Assembly (NCBI GenBank): GCA_020543525.1
Contig: JAHYIO010000006.1
Location: 310,001 to 374,000 of the forward strand
DNA from: Coriolopsis trogii
Lineage: Eukaryota > Basidiomycota > Agaricomycetes > Polyporales > Polyporaceae
DNA length: 64,000 bases
Reading direction: 5' to 3'
Of the stretch, positions 11,681 through 24,074 are shown one piece after another. Made by a program: the position numbers and the translations under genes. The notes beneath the pieces are model-generated. The model worked only from the letters and a program-made list of their open reading frames with translations. It searched no databases and was not told where the DNA came from. Within the stretch, counting starts at the first letter, position 1, and each line of letters opens with the position of its first letter.

Positions 11681-12739
11681 ATGTCGCTGAAAGCGTATCT
11701 TGCGGAGAAGTACATGTCTGGGCCGAAAGCGGACGCCATTCTCTCGAAAGTGAACCCACCAAAGAAGAAGAAACGCAAAGCCCAGCAATCATCGACGAGC
11801 ACGAGCTCTTCCTCCTTCATCAAAGACGATGATCTCATGGGATGGGGGGACGCGCCGAGAGACGAGGAGGAGGATGACGTAGCGGAGGCGGTGGTGGCTG
11901 AGGACAGGCGGTTCAAGAAACGACAACGGACTGATGCGGACTCGGGGTGGCAGACGGTGCGGGATCGCGAGGATGGGAGCAGGACACCACCTCCCGCGGC
12001 GGACGAGCAGCCGCAAGTGGTCGAGACGGATGTGCCCTTCACAGGTGGGCTGCTCACGTCCTCCCAGCTGAAGAAGAAGCTGCCGAAAGCAGGGAAACAG
12101 GAGCCAAAGAAGTCGGCAGAGGAGGAAGCTGCAGAACGCGCCGCCGCGCAGGAGACTGTCTACCGTGATGCGTCGGGACGAAAGGTAGACATGAAGGCGG
12201 CGAAGGCGGAGGCAGCGCGGCTAAAACGCGAGAGAGAGGAGAAGGAAGCGGCGAAGATGGAATGGGGGAAAGGTTTGGTCCAGAGAGAGGAGGCCGAGAA
12301 GAGGAAGAAGGAACTGGAAGCTATGCGTAACCAGGGCTTTGCACGCACGGCGGACGACAAGGAGCTGAATGAGGAGCTCAAGTCACGAGAACTGTGGAAC
12401 GACCCGGCGGCGGCCTTCTTAACGGTGCGTGCACACATATCTGGTTAGGGGATGGTTTCGGTTGCTGAGGAAAGGATTGGGTACTACAGAAAAAGAGATC
12501 GAAAGGACCGCGGAAGCCTGAGTACACCGGCCCACCACCACCCCCAAACAGGTTTGGTATCAAGCCGGGCTACCGGTGGGATGGTGTTGGTACGTCCTTC
12601 GAATTTCATGACCGTGCACTCGTTTTCTGACATTATGCCAGACCGCAGCAACGGCTTTGAGAAGAAATACTTCCAGAAGCAGAATGAGCGTCGACGCCGT
12701 GGTGCAGAGAGCTACGAATGGAGTGTAGACGATATGTGA
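11681..12739 (+). CDS. BUD13: Pre-mRNA-splicing factor BUD13/Cwc26 (RES complex)
   Basis: Three exons give 313 residues; introns are 12425-12489 (65 nt) and 12590-12641 (52 nt). BUD13 joins Snu17 and Pml1 in the RES complex, which binds the activated spliceosome and promotes splicing and nuclear retention of unspliced RNA. The N-terminus (MSLKAYLAEKYMSGPKAD) and lysine-rich segment fit the family. The central part has VYRDASGRKVDMKAAKAEA followed by a charged helix. The C-terminal signature is spread over the small exons: [32 protein letters not shown] with YFQ and the closing YEWSVDDM. The Snu17-binding tryptophan/aspartate peptide ([12 protein letters not shown]) is intact. Confidence 0.95.
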
Positions 12740-15257
12740 TGGATGGGACGACCTCCGTTGAGTGTCCCTCATTGTATATTCACCTTCTGTACATGTATCC
12801 TCCCGACTATCCCTCGCAGATGCTCGCGCTGACTTCGGAATCCTTGTGTGATGCCAAGTTGTCATTGACTTCGATGCCTTGTGAGGTGATCACCCTGTCT
12901 TGGTGCGTGTTGTGTTGTATATCCTAAAGGCTGTTTCCCGGCACTAGCCTTACTGACGACTTCGTAGACTCCCTGGTTAACAGTCTTCCGCTCAAGTGAA
13001 ACTATACCTTGCATGTGCTGCAATCCGCATACATTGGTAAGTTGTCAACGATGGTTTTGCTTTGTGCCTCTCAGCGGGTTCGTGGCGTATCCACGCGCTG
13101 CTAGATGTCCTGCGCCATCGCTCGTCTCCGCGTTCCGCAGGTGTGCCGGTCCATCCCATGCACCAAAGGTCCCAGGCTGGGCCGGTTCCTCTGCGGATAC
13201 TGTCAATCCAATGGCAGCACGATGGCAGGCATATCCTCGCTGGCGCCCTCGTTTCGGTTTCAGTCTTCGCGTGACGGCTTTCCATGCCATCGATGTCCCT
13301 CCTTGACATTGACGCCAAAAGCAGCCCTGTAAAGTCTCGCTCAACATTTACCCAAGCGCCGATGCGGTCAGCGGGGTTCTCTTAGGCGCACCGCGATATC
13401 CAACAGCCTGTACTTCCGTGCCGAACCATGCAGGGTAGCAGTTGATCGCCGCCATGATCAGTGTGCCCCGAATGCGCTCAAGGATTCCAGGGGGCACTCA
13501 GCCTCTCATTACCAGCATACCAGTCACACTGACGGCCGATACAGCGATGGGATGACGTTTGAAGAATTGTGTCTGAGCATACGACGTGGGTAATCGTACG
13601 AGGGCTGTTGTGGTTATGGGAGCGTTACACCCTGTCACATACCGTGCGGCAATGAGGCAATGTTGACGGTGTCAATTTCTTGCCGTAGGGCGGCTGGTAG
13701 TAACATGCTATCTGCGTCACGGTGACACTAGAATCATATCGTTGCTGTGTTCTTACAAGTACTGTGACCTCCCGATGGGCTTACTAGGTCTCCTAGGAGT
13801 TCGCAACTCGATCGTGCATCATCCCATGGACCCAGACGAGCGACATCTTATCCACTGAATACTGCATAGCTGGCATTACCCTACTTGCTCCGTGCTGGCG
13901 ATCTTGAGACTGATCCCGTCATGAATTCGCACGGGAACACGGGGCACTGTAGGCCTGGTCACTACGGACCGGTTTGCCTCTGCTTGAGACGCGCATGAGC
14001 AACGCTCCGTGCCGCCTCGGATGTCCGCAGAGAGGGTTAGCAAGGAACACGAGGACGACCACTATGAGGGGTCGCATTCCGCCCACGCAGCTGTTTCCAG
14101 TGGCGGAGCGGAGAGAGCATGTTGTAATGCTCTTGTGTCCTGCATCCCTGACGCAACCAATACACGGTTCATGTCCCATCCCGATGTGTATGACGCTCAT
14201 ATTCCCCAAAGCAGGATGTGCCCCATGCCTTCATTCATGATCGTCGTCTCATAGGCTGTGCCCCACTCAGTCCCACAAATTGAGCACCGGACTTGACATG
14301 TCTCACACACGGATTTCATCACGGGTGTCGGCAGAGGAGCTAGTATGGCACAGACGCTGTCCACCTCTTTCCCGTATCGTAAAATCCATTATGCACGTAT
14401 GTCTCATAGGAAATGTGGGTATCGAGTTTTGTAATATCGCTGTCCGTCGGTGCTCACTTTTACTTTGTGTCAGCCGGCGAGCCCCTATTATCGCAGTACC
14501 GCCGTACGACGCGTCTGGAAAGTACCCAGGGAAGTTCGCGTGGGTGATGTAGCCTGTGTCCATACGGTGTCAGACAGTTCAAAGGCTACACATGGTTAGT
14601 CCATCGTCATACTCATGGTCATTTGGCTCGAGACCCAGATCTAGCTAAGCCTTCTATCCAAACAACTCGAGGACGGGCCCCAATCATCGTAGGAATTATT
14701 ACTCAATGCGTAATCCGTTGGCACCTTCTCAGCATTCGAAGATTCATATCCCTCCCGCCTTCGTCATCTGGTCTTCCAGGCCAATCCTGACGTCTCACGA
14801 TTAAACGATATATCGACAATTGGTACGGATCAACTTCTCCCGAGGGTTCAAACGTTCTCCTGACGACTGCGCGTGCTCTCTAGAGAACACTTCCTGACCA
14901 CCATGCGGGCGGCGAGACGTCAAATGAACTACGTACCGACCTCCAGACTCGGCACGAGACTCCACGGCCACTACCACTCCGTCCCGGCGAGTCTGATCGA
15001 AACGTCGCAATGGAAAACGGCTCACTATCAACTCTCCGGTCTCCGATAGCGGAGATCAATTGAGGATGGTGCGGTCATCTTGAGATAATGCGAAGTTTAG
15101 GGAAAGGCAGCTTCGAAATCCGAGTATAGCATGACACGGCTCACCGCCTCACTCACAACGTGGCGCATCCACCAGATCCGGCGCTCCTAACGCTATAAGA
15201 CAAGGGTACGGTGCGTTCATACCATCCCAACACATTGCCCACATTCGCCCGCTACCT
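12740..15257. other. Gene-poor 2.5 kb stretch
   Basis: No open frame over about 108 codons and none with a family motif. One minus-strand frame (13919-14077) begins with a hydrophobic run (MRPLIVVVLVFLANPLCG) that resembles a signal peptide and would give a 52-residue peptide, but nothing else supports it. A GCTATAAGAC element about 65 bp before 15258 may be the TATA box of the next gene. No repeats or RNA gene seen. Confidence 0.45.
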
Positions 15258-16485
15258 ATGCTTCTGAATCTACCCTCGGAGGTGGTCGACGTTCTCGTCG
15301 GTCATGTCGAGGACCGGCAAACGCTTGCAAGTTGCTCCTTGACATGCCGGCGCTGGCTCCCAGCGAGCCGCTTCCACCTTTTTCGCAGCATCTCTCTACC
15401 GGACCGTGCTGCGTACGACCTTTTGGTGCGCATTCGCGATGCTTCCCATATGTCCCACTCCTTCGACAATCTCTACTCTTTGCAACTTTGCGAAGATCAA
15501 GAGAAGCCGTGGCTTCATCTTGTCCCCCTCACTATAGCGCATTGTCTGTCGCACGTTCGCATACTCACGTTGTTGAAGTTCCAGTGGGACGAATTTCCGC
15601 TGCACCCTAGCTTTTACAGCGTAGGATACGTATTCACCTCCCTCACTTCTCTCACACTTGTACGCGGCACATTTATGAACTTTGCAGAGTTCCGTAGACT
15701 GGTATGCGCATTTGACCATCTCTCCGAGCTCATTGTAGAACGAGTATGGTGGCGTAACTCCCCGTTGTCTTCTCCCTGCGGATACTTGTCTCGGCTGCCG
15801 CTTCTGAGGCTTCTCTGGGTAAACTCAGGGTGCGAAGGCGTTATGACCGCCTTGGCCGATTGGCTGCTGCAGACACCATCGGAGCATACCATTCAGGATC
15901 TGCAACTCGGGGACTATGGCGTACAGAGCGTCTTTGATCAGCCGGCAATCCAGAGGCTCACCCGGGCATTGGGATCCTCGCTGGAGAGCTATGACTTGTC
16001 TCTGAAGGCTTGGACAAAAGGTGAGCGTCTTATATTGTCCGCCACAGCGAACACTTACGAGCATACGAGCAGGGGAAGGTATCGACTTGTCGCCGAACAC
16101 GTCTCTTCGGGCGTTACACGTTAGGAATGTTGATGCTGGCTCGCTCGGCTATCTTGTGCTACTCCTCGAACGGAACATCTTCCCTATGAAGCTCGCGCGC
16201 CTCAGTCTGGACCTGTGGATCAACGCTCAGGACGTCTTGGAGTCCCTGACGAGTCTGTGGGCTATGGTCGACGAGATTCTTGCAGGCGACGGCTTCTCCT
16301 CACTGGAAACTGTGACGGTCTGGCTACGCGAGATCCCTCGAGGAAGTTCCCTCCAGTCACTCTTGTGCTCTGTCGAGCGTCGGATGCCCAGGCTCAGGTC
16401 TCGCTCCCTCCTGCAGGTTAAGCCGTGGTGGAACCTGGCGTTTCAGCTGCATCCTCCATCTCCTGGATCCTTGGCGTCTCTATGA
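15258..16485 (+). CDS. F-box protein, small LRR-like type
   Basis: Two exons, 15258-16020 and 16073-16485, intron 52 nt (16021-16072); about 391 residues. The F-box starts at residue 3: LPSEVVDVLVGHV, then ASCSLTCRRWLPASRFHLFRSISL. Short leucine-rich strands follow (SLTSLTLVRGTF, HTIQDLQLGDYG, SLRALHVRNV). The layout is the same as the gene at 24.1 kb, so the two are probably members of one expanded family. The last 20 residues are uncertain because an extra 3' intron could begin near 16416. Role: substrate adaptor of SCF ubiquitin ligase, target unknown. Confidence 0.82.
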
Positions 16486-16857
16486 CCCTTGCCCTAAGGA
16501 CAAGGGCCCCTCTCCTTCCCTCACCTGTCATCTTTCGCGCGCCGGTCTGTATGAATTGTGGGTCCCAGTGTATCACAGATGAGGGTGGGTTAGGAGGATC
16601 CTCTGCCTTGTTGCTATGGCTATGGCGATGCGAACGACCATCGCGCCTCGCTAGTGCACGGATCTGTCAAGCCGACCACTCTCATATTGACCTCCACTCT
16701 TCCTCCGTTCGGTGAGTCTTTGCCGCTGTGCTGAGTTACGTCGTGAGCTTACGACCGTGCCCGCCACAGACGCACGCAGACCACATATCAGATCCACCCT
16801 TCCATCTTATTCGCACACCACATGGGCTCCTATGAGCCTTTCTGACCCTAACGGCCA

Positions 16858-18420
16858 CTACTTCGGGAATGGGAACGTAGCGGGACTACGGTACCCATTC
16901 TTTCCTACCGCACGCACTCCGAAAGCCACATTGTCCTTCGAGATGTCCACCGTCACCTTGTCCACCAAACCTACGGGAATCACTCTCTCCCAAAATGGTG
17001 CATCCGTCGGCCTCCAGAGGACCTCGTACCCCGCCAGGCCCTCGTCGGTGCCCATGGCCCAGGCCAGGGTGCTGTTGTTCGTCAGCACCGACGCGTCGAT
17101 CGTGACGTTCTTCGGGGTCCCCGGAGCTTGCGCGAGGGACCACAGTGTGGCGCCGTTGACCTTTGCGACGCGCGCGATGAAGTCGAAATCGCAGAACTCG
17201 ATAAGGTCCCCAAACTGCTTCCCAGTCGAATCCACGCGCACGTCCTGGTGCTGATGGGCAAAGTCCTCACGCGGTTCGGTGAAGCGCGCCGCGGGATACC
17301 CGCGCTCGAGGAACGGCTCATGGTCTCCGCCACGCAAGTAGCGATCTAGACGGTAGACGACGCGCACTACACACGGACCGGTGGTCAGCTCCGCTTGACC
17401 TGCGATGCTCTGAGACACATTCCACATACCATTCATTCCCGTCACGGAGTTGGTGGCAACCTCATGTACGAAACGTGCGAGCTCGCGCGCAGGGCTGTCG
17501 TTCTCACCACCAATCGCCTCGCGCTGTGAGATCATCGTCGCGTTGTCGGCCGTAGGAATGCCTTGGGCGAAGAGCCGAATGCTAAAGGGATCTGGAATGC
17601 CGTCGTCGCCCTTGGCGCTGCCCACGATGTCGTTTGTGAACATGCCCTGGACGTCCGCCCCAGCCTCGAAGAGCGTCCTCGCGAGCAAATCCGCGCCGTA
17701 CAAGCCCTGCTCCTCCCCGGCAACGGCCGCCAGGACGATCGTGGCAGGTGGTGCAGGGCGCTGGACCATGATGCGCAACAGCTCGAGCACGACCGCAACG
17801 CCCGACGCGTCGTCATCCGCTCCCGGCGCGTCGTCCGTAAAGTTCATGATGTCCGTCACGCGCGAGTCGTAATGGCCGGTGATCACGTACACCCGGTTGG
17901 GGTCAGACGCGCCATGGATCGTCGCGACGACGTCGGAGATGTTCGTCGGGGTCGGGATCCGGCTTGCAGGCTGCTGGATGTAGCTCGGCACGGAGATCGT
18001 CACGTTCGTCCCGCGCGCCGCACCCGCTGCAATCCTCCGCATCTCCGCCGCGAGCCAGTCGCGCGCGGCCCCAATCCCGCGCACGGGGTCGGTCTGGCTC
18101 GAGAGCGTGTGGCGGGTGCCGAAGGAGACGAGTTTGGTGATTGTCGCCTTCGCGTGCGCGGGGTCGATTTGGGCGAGCATCCGCCGGAGCTCTGCAGTGG
18201 GAGCCTGGGGGAGCAGGGCACTGCCTGGGCCTTTGGGCCAGATAGCGTTGGTGGTGCACTGGCGGGAAAAGAGGGTGTCCAGTTGGGTTGCCGGCGAAGT
18301 CGGGCGATCTTGGACATGAGGCGGTCCCGCGTGCACCAGAGCAGCGGAGAGCACGAAGAGAACGAGAAGTCGCGAGACATAGGTGAGGTGGAGCGAGCGA
18401 GAGAACATTTGTTGAGACAT
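16858..18420 (-). CDS. Secreted M28-family zinc peptidase
   Basis: One exon, 520 residues from 18420; a second ATG at 18408 may be the real start because the TATA box lies only 33-40 bp before the first one. A hydrophobic run (VSRLLVLFVLSAALVHAG) is a signal peptide. The M28 zinc site is complete: GHYDSR (H about 183), GADDDASG (about D203), AGEEQGLYG (E236/E237), FTND (about D264) and a late histidine in EDFAHQHQD. Several N-x-S/T sites suggest glycosylation. The last 110 residues look like a beta-sandwich (fibronectin type III-like) extension. It probably acts as an extracellular aminopeptidase or endopeptidase in protein uptake; specificity is inferred only. Confidence 0.92.
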   Translation of the reverse strand: MSQQMFSRSLHLTYVSRLLVLFVLSAALVHAGPPHVQDRPTSPATQLDTLFSRQCTTNAIWPKGPGSALLPQAPTAELRRMLAQIDPAHAKATITKLVSFGTRHTLSSQTDPVRGIGAARDWLAAEMRRIAAGAARGTNVTISVPSYIQQPASRIPTPTNISDVVATIHGASDPNRVYVITGHYDSRVTDIMNFTDDAPGADDDASGVAVVLELLRIMVQRPAPPATIVLAAVAGEEQGLYGADLLARTLFEAGADVQGMFTNDIVGSAKGDDGIPDPFSIRLFAQGIPTADNATMISQREAIGGENDSPARELARFVHEVATNSVTGMNGMWNVSQSIAGQAELTTGPCVVRVVYRLDRYLRGGDHEPFLERGYPAARFTEPREDFAHQHQDVRVDSTGKQFGDLIEFCDFDFIARVAKVNGATLWSLAQAPGTPKNVTIDASVLTNNSTLAWAMGTDEGLAGYEVLWRPTDAPFWERVIPVGLVDKVTVDISKDNVAFGVRAVGKNGYRSPATFPFPK

Positions 18421-19081
18421 TCTGCCTGGTAAATTTGTTAGTCGTGCACTGGCTTATATATTGCGTTCAAGTCACGTATTTGCAGTGAGCGGTCGTGGTG
18501 CGGATCTGATAGCATTCCGTGCAGTCAAGCGTGCACCTTTTTGCAAGTCGCGCTGAGCCATCAAGAGAAGAGAGCATATGGCGAACTGTCGCGATAGTGC
18601 ATCGTGGATCTCTGGGACAGCTCCCACTCCCGTCATGCACCTCTTTACGGGACTTACGGACCTTCCGGATCGTGGTCATGGGAGAGGTGCGGAGTACCGT
18701 AAGCACTTGTGCGTATCTTCCTTCATAACGATGTCTTCTTTCGCAATCTTGAGCATCTGATCGGCACTTATACACTATAGATATACGGCATGAAAGAGTC
18801 TTGTGAGCTATGCACGTTCACAGAGAGGCGGAAGTGCATATGAGGCTGCAAACATATCTTCCTAGGTTTATCAACCAATGGCATTGCGGTCGCGAGCAGG
18901 AACGCACAGCAATATACACATATAATGTTTCCCGTAGCTGCTGATGACTTGGTGGCAGCGGTACAGTATATGAAGCACAACAACATCGTTCACCAAGGCA
19001 TCGATCGGAAACCACTGCTGCTCGCTATTGAAGCTCCTGTCGTGAGCTTCAGGAACAATGTGTCAACATCATCGTCGAGCA
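18421..19081. other. Intergenic region, peptidase promoter and Sec24 3' flank
   Basis: Moderately A/T-rich spacer. Apart from the peptidase TATA box I see no gene, RNA or repeat. Confidence 0.5.
18453..18460 (-). promoter_or_regulatory. TATA box of the M28 peptidase gene
   Basis: TATATAAG on the minus strand, 33-40 bp before the first ATG. At this spacing transcription would start close to that ATG, favouring the downstream ATG at 18408, which still leaves the signal peptide intact. Confidence 0.45.
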
Positions 19082-22000
19082 CTAGTATAAGCCAGCTACA
19101 CTCACTGCAGTGTGAATCTGTTTATGTACCAAGCACAGATCTGGAAACGCGCCATCGAATCAGACACGTAAAGTCTTCACCAACGAGAAGAGAGGATCGG
19201 CATACAATCAAGATAGGACATGGCGGCGTTATTTTGGTCCTCAACCAGCATGTCGCTGAATTCGATTTCACTCCCGTCCATGTTCTGGCGCGTGATCAGG
19301 AAGCGCGGCGTGTACCCGCGCTGCGTGAGCCGATGGGCGAGGATGTTCCTGACCTGCGTCGACAACCGCGTCTGGAGCTGCGGAAGAGCGGACAGACGGG
19401 GGTCGACCTGGAAAATATCGTCCACGTCGAGTAGGTCTTTGAGCAACTGTGGCGAGACGCTGGTGCCAATCCACAGCATCATGGCGTCCTCGTTGTCTAC
19501 GTGACTCTGCTTAGCGCAACGGCAACAACTGTCCACGACACGGATGGCCTATCAACGTACCGATGAGATATACGCCATGCGACTCCATGAACAAATGGCT
19601 GTCGCGCATGAGCGACGGCAAATCGATGCGACCATTGGCGTCTGGCAGCGCGATATCATCGTTCAAGTCGTGCAGCGCAAGCATCCGAGGGTACAGGTGG
19701 TGCATGATACTCCTCGCGCTCATGGCTGAGATCTTGTGCGCGTAGTAGTTGCGCACGTCGGCGGCCACGTTCCGACCCTTGAGTGGCTTCGTCTTCATCA
19801 TGGCGAGGATATAGACTGGCAACGTCCGGAAAGCTTCCGGCAGGATGAGCTACTCAGAATTTAGTACAGGCGCCTTCGGTCCATCCACGACAGAGGAAGG
19901 TACGAACCTGTGTCGGGGCGGCCGCTGCTGCGCAAAACTTCCGATACGCAAAGAGGATCAGAGAGCATTTCTCAGTCAGGCTTTCATGTATCAGTTGGAT
20001 TCGTTGTGTCGATAGTCTTGAAATGGCTGAACGTATGTGAATGCCTGTCGTGTCACAAAGGAGGTGAACGAGAACTACCTTCTCTGACCATATGCGATAC
20101 GGTAGCGTCCATGTCAGCGTACTGGAACACGTTTCCAGCCAACGTGACTACCCTGAGAGCGACATTGTGCACGCGCACCCGCCGCTCGCCGGTGACGGTT
20201 GTGTACAAAATGGCTGATTGGATGAACGCATACTGTCTATCGTCCAATGTCTTCACATGCTCGAGGGCGACAGAAATTGCCTTGTCTGCATCCATCGTTC
20301 CAAACTCCATGTCTGAAGCAGCGCTTTCGTAGAAGTTGCCATACTGGTTGACCACCCGTAGTCCTAGGTGGCATTATCTCAACATTTCAACTGCGAACGC
20401 GAGAGACAACTGTTGCGCTTACCAGCAGAGCACCGGACGCGCATGGAGCAAGAATACACTGTTGTCCGCGACACCAGTCGTCGGAATTGCGATGCTAGCA
20501 TGAGACCGTCTTTGACGGCATCAAACTTGGGATAAAAGAAGAGCTCGCCACCGCTCATCGACGATACCACCCCTACGTGATTGATTATTTTTTAGTCAAA
20601 TCCGGATTGCACGCAAATTATTCACCTATGGAAGCGACATCGATGGGTCTGCCCATCCCCATGAACATGCTGACGCCGACGCCCTCCGCGGCACACTGCT
20701 CTCCCATGTCCTTCCATGTTTCTTCACGGGCTTCGAAGAGCGTGCGTTCTTTGTCTGTCCCGTAGAGCGTAGACTCTTCAACATACGGTGGAAGCGCACC
20801 GACGCCTATCGTGGGCAATGTGGCTGCGAATACGACGACTTGACCACCCCTACCTGCCTTCGGGGCCGTCAGCTGTGGGTGATTGAATCCCGGATCTGCA
20901 GACCCACCAATCCAGCAAGACTGGCAGCAAGCGCAGAGCCCAGGGCGGCTTCCGTTTCAAAGGTTTGCTCATGTCGAATGGGTAGGGAGGACAGGAGATT
21001 CACGATAGCGTCTCTGGGAAAGCTAAATTAGGTCACTCGAGACGAGACTGTACGAGATCTGCGCCGACCTTGACTCTGCTGGATTGACGAACAGACCAGC
21101 GATGGATGGGAGGAAGACGTCATCGATATCGGGTACGACGAGCATAGGAGGTTGTCCGACTATTTCTGACTAGCAGTGAGGCTTGTCGGTTGATGAACAA
21201 AGGGTGGGAGTGGAAGAGGACGTACAGATAGATTATAAAACTGTAGTGTCCGGTCATAAGTCAAGATAGCGATGCGACTTGATGGTGGAAAGCAAGGAAC
21301 ACTGGCATTGTCGCGTCCGTAGAGCAACTCCAGAAGGGCGTTGCACGCAGTCTGTAGGAAGCCGGAGCGGGCCGCCTCTTGCGAAACGTCAAACGCGAAG
21401 ACGTAGTCGAGAGGTTGCGGTTTCCTCCTGGTGGTAGTAGGTGCGGGCAACATCGAGTCATACAGGGGTCGAATGGCAGGAGGTGGATGCGGCGTCCAGT
21501 ATTCCTCTGGAACAGCGAAGTCGACAGTGCCTTTGTTGAGCTCCGGACGCTGCAGGTGGTCGAGACGGAGAAAGTTGGCATCGAGGTTGCAGAAGTACTC
21601 CGACGCAACTACACGCGCACTTATGATGATCAGGAGGGTTATAAGGCGAGGGAGGAGGGGGCAAGAGGGACGCGCACCTTCGGTCTCATGGCTGCAAAGG
21701 TTGCACTTCCACCGCGCACCGCCTGCTACCCAAGTACACCATGGGTTGATATATCCTCTACAGCGCGCGCATCGCGCGGGCCCGATTGCGCCCGTATCGA
21801 CAAGAGGAACCGGCTCTTCTCTGGAATCTTGGTCCGCGAATGGCTGAATCACTGCCGCGATGGGAATATCGCAGTCGGAAGCTAGGCGCGACGAGCTTGG
21901 CAAGTTCCATGTCGACATGCGGACAAACCGAGGTGAGGAGTTCCCTGGACATGGTGTATGTTACTTGCGTGCCTCCTTCGCGCCCTGCACTCCACGTACC

Positions 22001-22216
22001 TTGGTCAATCGCGACAAAGTCCGTCGTCGAGAGCGGTGGGTGCTTCCCCGGCAACGTCATATACGGCTGGTCCTCCCATTTCTCCCTATCGGCCTCGATG
22101 GTGTCTATTGGAGACGGGATTTGGTTCGGGTCGATGGCCGCACGCAGACCTTTGTACGGCGTGCCTGCGCTGTGTGGTGGCTGAGGGATGTGCGAGCTAG
22201 AGCTGTGGGCATACAT
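19082..22216 (-). CDS. SEC24: COPII coat cargo-binding subunit Sec24
   Basis: Twelve exons give 840 residues. Introns: 21945-21999, 21609-21677, 21170-21225, 21023-21068, 20873-20907, 20573-20625, 20364-20422, 20027-20078, 19850-19907, 19497-19560 and 19141-19205; all keep phase. Sec24 binds Sec23 on the ER and selects cargo for COPII vesicles. Order seen: zinc finger CARC...CNLC, trunk (YVFAFDVS), beta-sandwich and helical region ([26 protein letters not shown]), gelsolin-like end ([25 protein letters not shown]). The start ([18 protein letters not shown]) leaves a short N-terminus compared with metazoan Sec24, as in some fungal Sec24/Sfb paralogs. The fifth intron is only 35 nt. The C-terminal exon ([13 protein letters not shown]) is 59 nt. 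Confidence 0.95.
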
Positions 22217-22514
22217 GAAGCATAGAACGAGTATCCAAGAGAGCACACAGAAATATATGGAGGACAGAAGTTCAGGATGGTCTCGCTGGGGACTCGGAAG
22301 AGCTCAATGTGGCTGACGACGAGCTAGCACTCGGGGCCTGGATGCGCTGCGCAGCCAAATTAGGTCATTTGTTTGGCAAGAGCCTTAGATCCAAACAAAT
22401 CCTATGCTACCCTCGGAAAAGGAAGGGCATTGCGTCTTTTTCTCCTCCCATCACCCTCATCAACACCCCCTGGTGCCCAAGACTCATCGTCCCCTCTCAA
22501 TATCTTTCAAACCT
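22217..22514. promoter_or_regulatory. Shared divergent promoter of Sec24 and the methyltransferase
   Basis: Only 298 bp separate the two start codons, which point away from each other, so both promoters must fit here. The stretch is CT-rich toward the methyltransferase start. No TATA box is obvious. Confidence 0.55.
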
Positions 22515-23490
22515 ATGGTCGACGAGGACGATTTCCTAGGGGGTACAGCTGCTCTCTTCGGGGAGTCTACTCCCGACGACGGCACGATCAGATATGGGCC
22601 TCTTGTCCTGACTGTCGCACCAAAGGCAAGCCCACGTGTTCATTTACGAATCCGTTTCTGATGTTTTGTGCCAGGAAGGCAAAGTGAGAAGCGCGGTTAG
22701 GATTCGATGCAACTTGCATGCCTAATTCGCGCAGGCAAACACCCTTCTTGCAGATCATTTGTTCTCTCCGTCACTGCTCCTCGCAGAGCTCATTGAGACA
22801 AACATGATCTCACTTTACAAGAAATCAGGTATGTGGTAGTGCCAGAACCTCTCAGTCTTATGCTGATAGCAGCACCCATTCCAGTCATCGAACTTGGAGC
22901 AGGCTGCGCACTTCCGTCCCTTCTCTCCGCGACATTGCCACATCCTCCTTCTCTCGTGGTCATCACGGACTACCCTGACAATGTCATAATGGAAAATCTC
23001 TCCTCTAACGTTGAGAGGAACAGGGATCACTTCGATCACCGTTCTACCGTGATCTCCCTCGGATATGAATGGGGTCAGGACGTGCGTCCGGTACTGTGAG
23101 TTGAATAGAACCTACAGAGGATATGCGCTCATATGTATATCTTACAGGAAGCATATTCCATCCGATGAAGAGTCCCAAGGGTTCGATGTCGTGGTCATGT
23201 CGGACCTCCTGCATTTTGACAAATCCCACGACGTCCTCATCGTCTCATTGACATCTCTTCTTCGCAAAAATCCCACGGCTCGTGCATACATAGCTGCTGG
23301 GAAATACACTTCATCGCATATATGCGCTCACTTCGTAGAGCAAGCCCTGGAAGCCGGCATAGTCATGGAAGAGGGTAACGTTGAGGCTGTATGGCACGGC
23401 ACGCTAGAGGTATCCGGTGGTGGACTCGATAGAGAACAATTGGGTGTGCGGAAGGACATGTGTAGATGGTGGGTTGGGCGATGGAGATAA
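22515..23490 (+). CDS. EFM7/NNT1-like SAM-dependent methyltransferase
   Basis: Four exons give 252 residues; introns are 22626-22734, 22829-22884, 23096-23147. The first intron seems to use a GC donor (AAG|GCAAGC), since no GT donor keeps frame. The SAM-binding motif I reads VIELGAGCALPSL, followed by the acidic strand VVITDYPDN typical of the METTL21/EFM7 family, then NLSSNVERN and the post-motif VVVMSDLLHFDKSHD. Yeast EFM7/NNT1 methylates the N-terminus and Lys3 of translation elongation factor eEF1A; this assignment is by family resemblance, and the substrate here is unproven. The segment before motif I is shorter than in yeast EFM7, so a further exon might be missed. Confidence 0.82.
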
Positions 23491-24074
23491 TCAGAGTTGA
23501 GCATAATCCACTAGCTTATTGACCGTGGCTGAGACGCTGACAGGTCTTACGCAGCCGCGACAATCGCATTGCACAGGCAGGATCCCGAACCAGGGTTGTG
23601 AAGGAACCTCACGGTAGTATATCAGCGGCATGTCCAAGTCGGGCATACCTATACGCTGTCAACTATGTCTTGCTTAACCGCCACGCATCGGATTCCGCAA
23701 CTTATTCGGTTCAACTCGCCGACATTCAGTAGCATCGTCATGGCAATAATTGAGATACGTCAAAGAGCAGATGCTATCCAATCACTTGCAGTCTTGAATG
23801 ACATGGCATGAGAAAAGCGGAGGCTGTGCTCGTTGACAGTCCGCGCAGGCTACAAATTTGTCTCGACGGATCCACCTTGCACGAATCCGTACACCACATT
23901 CCACTCCGAGAAGGGAGGGACTAGAGCACGAGGCTTCCGAACGAGCTAACTCCTAAGTGTGTACCTGTAAGTCCCAATCGTTGCTTGCGAGGTACACATA
24001 TCATTCACGAACAGCTCAAACGCTGTCATCAGGATCGTCTCAAGAGCAACCCCGCACACTTATCATTATCATCC
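23491..24074. other. Intergenic region before the third F-box gene
   Basis: About 580 bp without a coding signal; probably 3' flank of the methyltransferase and promoter of the F-box gene. Nothing else recognised. Confidence 0.5.

Noticed and set aside
17563..18432. 289-codon plus-strand frame opposite the M28 peptidase
   Set aside because: Antisense to the peptidase; arginine-rich translation typical of the reverse of G/C-rich coding DNA.
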